Positions 9,301 through 9,585 of a stretch of DNA of 9,585 bases are shown piece after piece. Under the pieces are notes generated by a model. The model was not told where the DNA came from. It saw only the letters and a list, made by a program, of their open reading frames with translations, and did no database searches. Origin of the DNA: an uncultured Bacillota bacterium (GTDB lineage: Bacteria > Bacillota > Clostridia > Peptostreptococcales > Anaerovoracaceae); the NCBI GenBank assembly GCA_946408315.1, contig CAMJRV010000065.1, forward strand, positions 1-9,585. The letters run 5' to 3'. The translations under genes and the position numbers were made by a program. How positions within the stretch are numbered: position 1 is the first letter of the stretch; every line of letters begins with the position of its first letter.

Positions 9301-9585
9301 GGCCCTACGGCATCTCGGGGGACAGGCCGATCATCCTTGTGGTGCTCGGCAAAACAGAGGAAGCCGACCTTCTGTATGAGATCCTGCGGGCGCATGAATA
9401 CTGGCGGATAAAGGATTTAAAGGTGGACCTGGTCATCCTGAACCATGAGGAGAGCAGCTATTCCAATCCGCTGAATTCCCTGATCTCCGAAATCGTCCAT
9501 TCGAGTCAGACCAACGATGTTCTGCACCGAAACAATGATATCTTCCTCCTCAATGAAAACAATATGGCCCCCGAAGATATTCCCC
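3333..9585 (+). CDS. ndvB: Cyclic beta-1,2-glucan synthase, NdvB/ChvB/Cgs family (3' truncated)
   Basis: Giant membrane enzyme predicted to polymerise UDP-glucose into beta-1,2-glucan and close it into rings; 2,084 codons are visible without a stop, against roughly 2,700-2,900 residues for full family members. In order: membrane anchor (residues 9-26); conserved helical N-terminal region (about 45-440, with AAEWLLDNFY); membrane pair (452-473, 479-497); GT84 core (about 515-850) with DAD at 670-672, SHDLLEG at 782-788 (equivalent to the TED general-base motif) and RLHRWVRGDWQ at 815-825; further membrane segments (about 862-878, 884-901, 931-950, 991-1027); GH189/glycoamylase-like cyclization domain (about 1051-1600) with conserved Glu1403 and Glu1489 and YMAHHEGMS at 1580-1588; and a GH94-type beta-sandwich (about 1661-1900) followed by the family signature WPYGISGDRP (1990-1999). 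The GH94 phosphorylase catalytic part, which sets chain length in studied homologues, is off the window. Start is TTG with a strong ribosome binding site. Family membership is near certain; ring size and product are inferred. Confidence 0.95.
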   Translation, partial: MNLNFYYYSGFGIALCIALLSLFILFRLSKSRNLQIHGASLSEEVLEDHARVIAREHSASLNFNSASWPLIRMNDNYDAILSVCKSLNEDAAQKRTIPPAAEWLLDNFYIVEEQVKSIRRDLSKKEYYNLPVLNKGASKGHARILAIAMELVSHTDGQIEIGTLLKYLEAYQSHTVLLEREISIMPIMIKLAIIENIRMISEKIREAKEQWNSADEIFEKWMEEEDVKRIEKLLKGFPRSIDEVNPSFIEHLFYRLRRSGRSYSDVLGYIDEYLDKYGTTTAAVAQKEHNVQALYTVTMGNCIASLKYISSFNWSEIFENISFLERILRQDPDGTYGRMDLDSRNYYKRQVGVIAKSYRVSELHIAREAIDLAKKAMEVSQAADEKAVAKDTSKGGGEANDSWSDEVLVRKKTHVGYYLIGNGFALLERRQKGERKRAGRIESVPSDRLGQAYLAFVVLSTLLITALAVGYAAQIPEKRGILILIVSGVAVLIPASEMAVSLGNWLVCKVKKPSFFPRLELKDGIPDSLRTMVVIPALLTDEKRVVQLVENMENHYLANREDNLYFALIGAFSDSSGPKKENDADVLLAASEGVKALNLKYAKEGRDLFYFYNRLRTFSECDNKWIGWERKRGALMEFNELLLGSQETSFIFYSNGRLPADDIKYIITLDADTMLPFGMAKKMIGTMAHPLNVPVVDSKRGIVTEGYGVMQPRISFDIESANRSVFSRIYTGQEGIDPYSSAISDVYQDLFGEGIFTGKGIYELKTFHNVLKDAIPENAVLSHDLLEGSYARAALVTDLELVDSYPSKYNSFMARLHRWVRGDWQLLPWLGRRVYNRRREFVKNPLPIISLWKIADNLRRSLVAPSLLVLLLLGFSILPGSGNFWAGFAIAAMGLPLLLNFLDQLRRRVKYDRIKRYRPGFFGLKSCLFQFLLSVLFLPYQSVKVMDAILVSLFRVCISKKNMLEWVTSADVERFQSGSLKSYLASMGPSTVFGFLLLFSTFFYAPESLIPGCILFAVWAAAPYIAYRISLDDIAEPEMLQKEELEDLGKIARRTWRYFEEFSNRENNYLAPDNFQEEPPRGIAYRTSPTNIGLGLLAALTGRDLGYTGIKETVESLVRTVATIERMEKWNGHLYNWYDTRTLEPLHPLYVSTVDSGNFVCYLITLAEGLKDYFSKPLVDKVFIRGIRDTLRSGLKDGEEIPAAFLSFDFIERDERVSLQLWNKALKDLTEGVITKNIGKPVWKKKAERMGRMFQEELNAFVPWAALAVQVPGELLHKELSEEMEKLLGLLETNPALTEISEINKRILKQIDQITRCTVKIKGETFSEGFEWLNEVIGAVVESDRFCKDFIEAYQRLIDRIGKLSADIKFDPLYNEGRKLFSIGFNVDEKKLTNSYYDLLASEARQASYIAIARGEVPPKHWFMLGRLLTVVDRYQGLVSWSGTMFEYLMPLLLMKSYRNTLLDETYSFVVKGQQKYGKARNMPWGVSESAFYSLDINLDYQYKAIGVPWLGLKRGLVEDAVTSPYSTFMALLISPEEAYENIRYLRSEGLEGSYGFYEAADYTPERTDLKSGKAVIKSYMAHHEGMSLLALNNYLNRGAMQERFSADPEVRAARLLLQEKIPVNILFTKDNKEKIAASKAKIHRDKGAHRKFTAPDFELPKAHVLSNGSYSVMLTDKGTGYSRSKTADITRWREDAVLDGYGMFFYIRNLTAGRYWSAAYAPLNVLPERYEVVFTPDKATFVRTDGDMETTLEVIVTSDDNAEIRKLTLKNNGVEPCFIETTSYFETVLAPGKSDLAHPAFSNLFVRTEYDPVHNALLANRRPRGQDDKEMWIAQVPVIGADLVEDVQFETDRMQFIGRGHTVFQPSVLEKDRPLSNTAGAVLDPIFSLRAKVRIEPDETAQISFTTITAGSREAVMNLVEKYSSMEACDAAFWLALTRSQVETRYLNIKAQEMELYQDMISNILFQSAQKQRFNHLIEKNRRGQMGLWPYGISGDRPIILVVLGKTEEADLLYEILRAHEYWRIKDLKVDLVILNHEESSYSNPLNSLISEIVHSSQTNDVLHRNNDIFLLNENNMAPEDIP

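Noticed and set aside
8700..9395. 231-codon open frame on the - strand inside the synthase
   Set aside because: It lies opposite conserved GH94-type sequence, including the WPYGISGDRP signature, and its translation resembles no family I know.

Overview
The window holds two large genes on the + strand, both cut by a window edge, with a 169-bp AT-rich intergenic region between them. Together they cover nearly every base. Base composition is mid-GC within genes, the spacer is AT-rich, there is a strong AGGAGAAGG Shine-Dalgarno next to a TTG start, and both proteins resemble types common in anaerobic Firmicutes. I therefore infer a member of Bacillota, probably class Clostridia, but no phylogenetic marker is present to prove it.

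Region 1 (2-3163) is the 3' part of a large signal-responsive transcription regulator. It has a MalT-type STAND ATPase missing its P-loop (beyond the left edge), a long TPR-like helical region, then an OmpR/SARP-type winged helix and a bacterial transcriptional activation domain (BTAD) at the C-terminus. Region 2 (3164-3332) contains a clear intrinsic terminator, a small perfect inverted repeat, a tandem octamer repeat and the ribosome binding site of the next gene.

Region 3 (3333-9585) is the first 2,084 codons of a giant cyclic beta-1,2-glucan synthase (NdvB/ChvB/Cgs family). I translated it across the whole span and found one uninterrupted frame. It shows an N-terminal membrane anchor, a helical N-terminal region, a GT84 glucosyltransferase core between membrane segments, a GH189/glycoamylase-like cyclization domain, and the first GH94-type beta-sandwich. 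The rest of the GH94 phosphorylase part lies past the right edge.

Reading the two together: the regulator has its own terminator, so the synthase is probably transcribed separately, but the order and orientation suggest the regulator may control the synthase. I see no RNA genes, CRISPR arrays, insertion sequences or phage genes. I find no clearly new system. The points most worth following are a cyclic glucan synthase in a probable Gram-positive and its pairing with a STAND-BTAD regulator.
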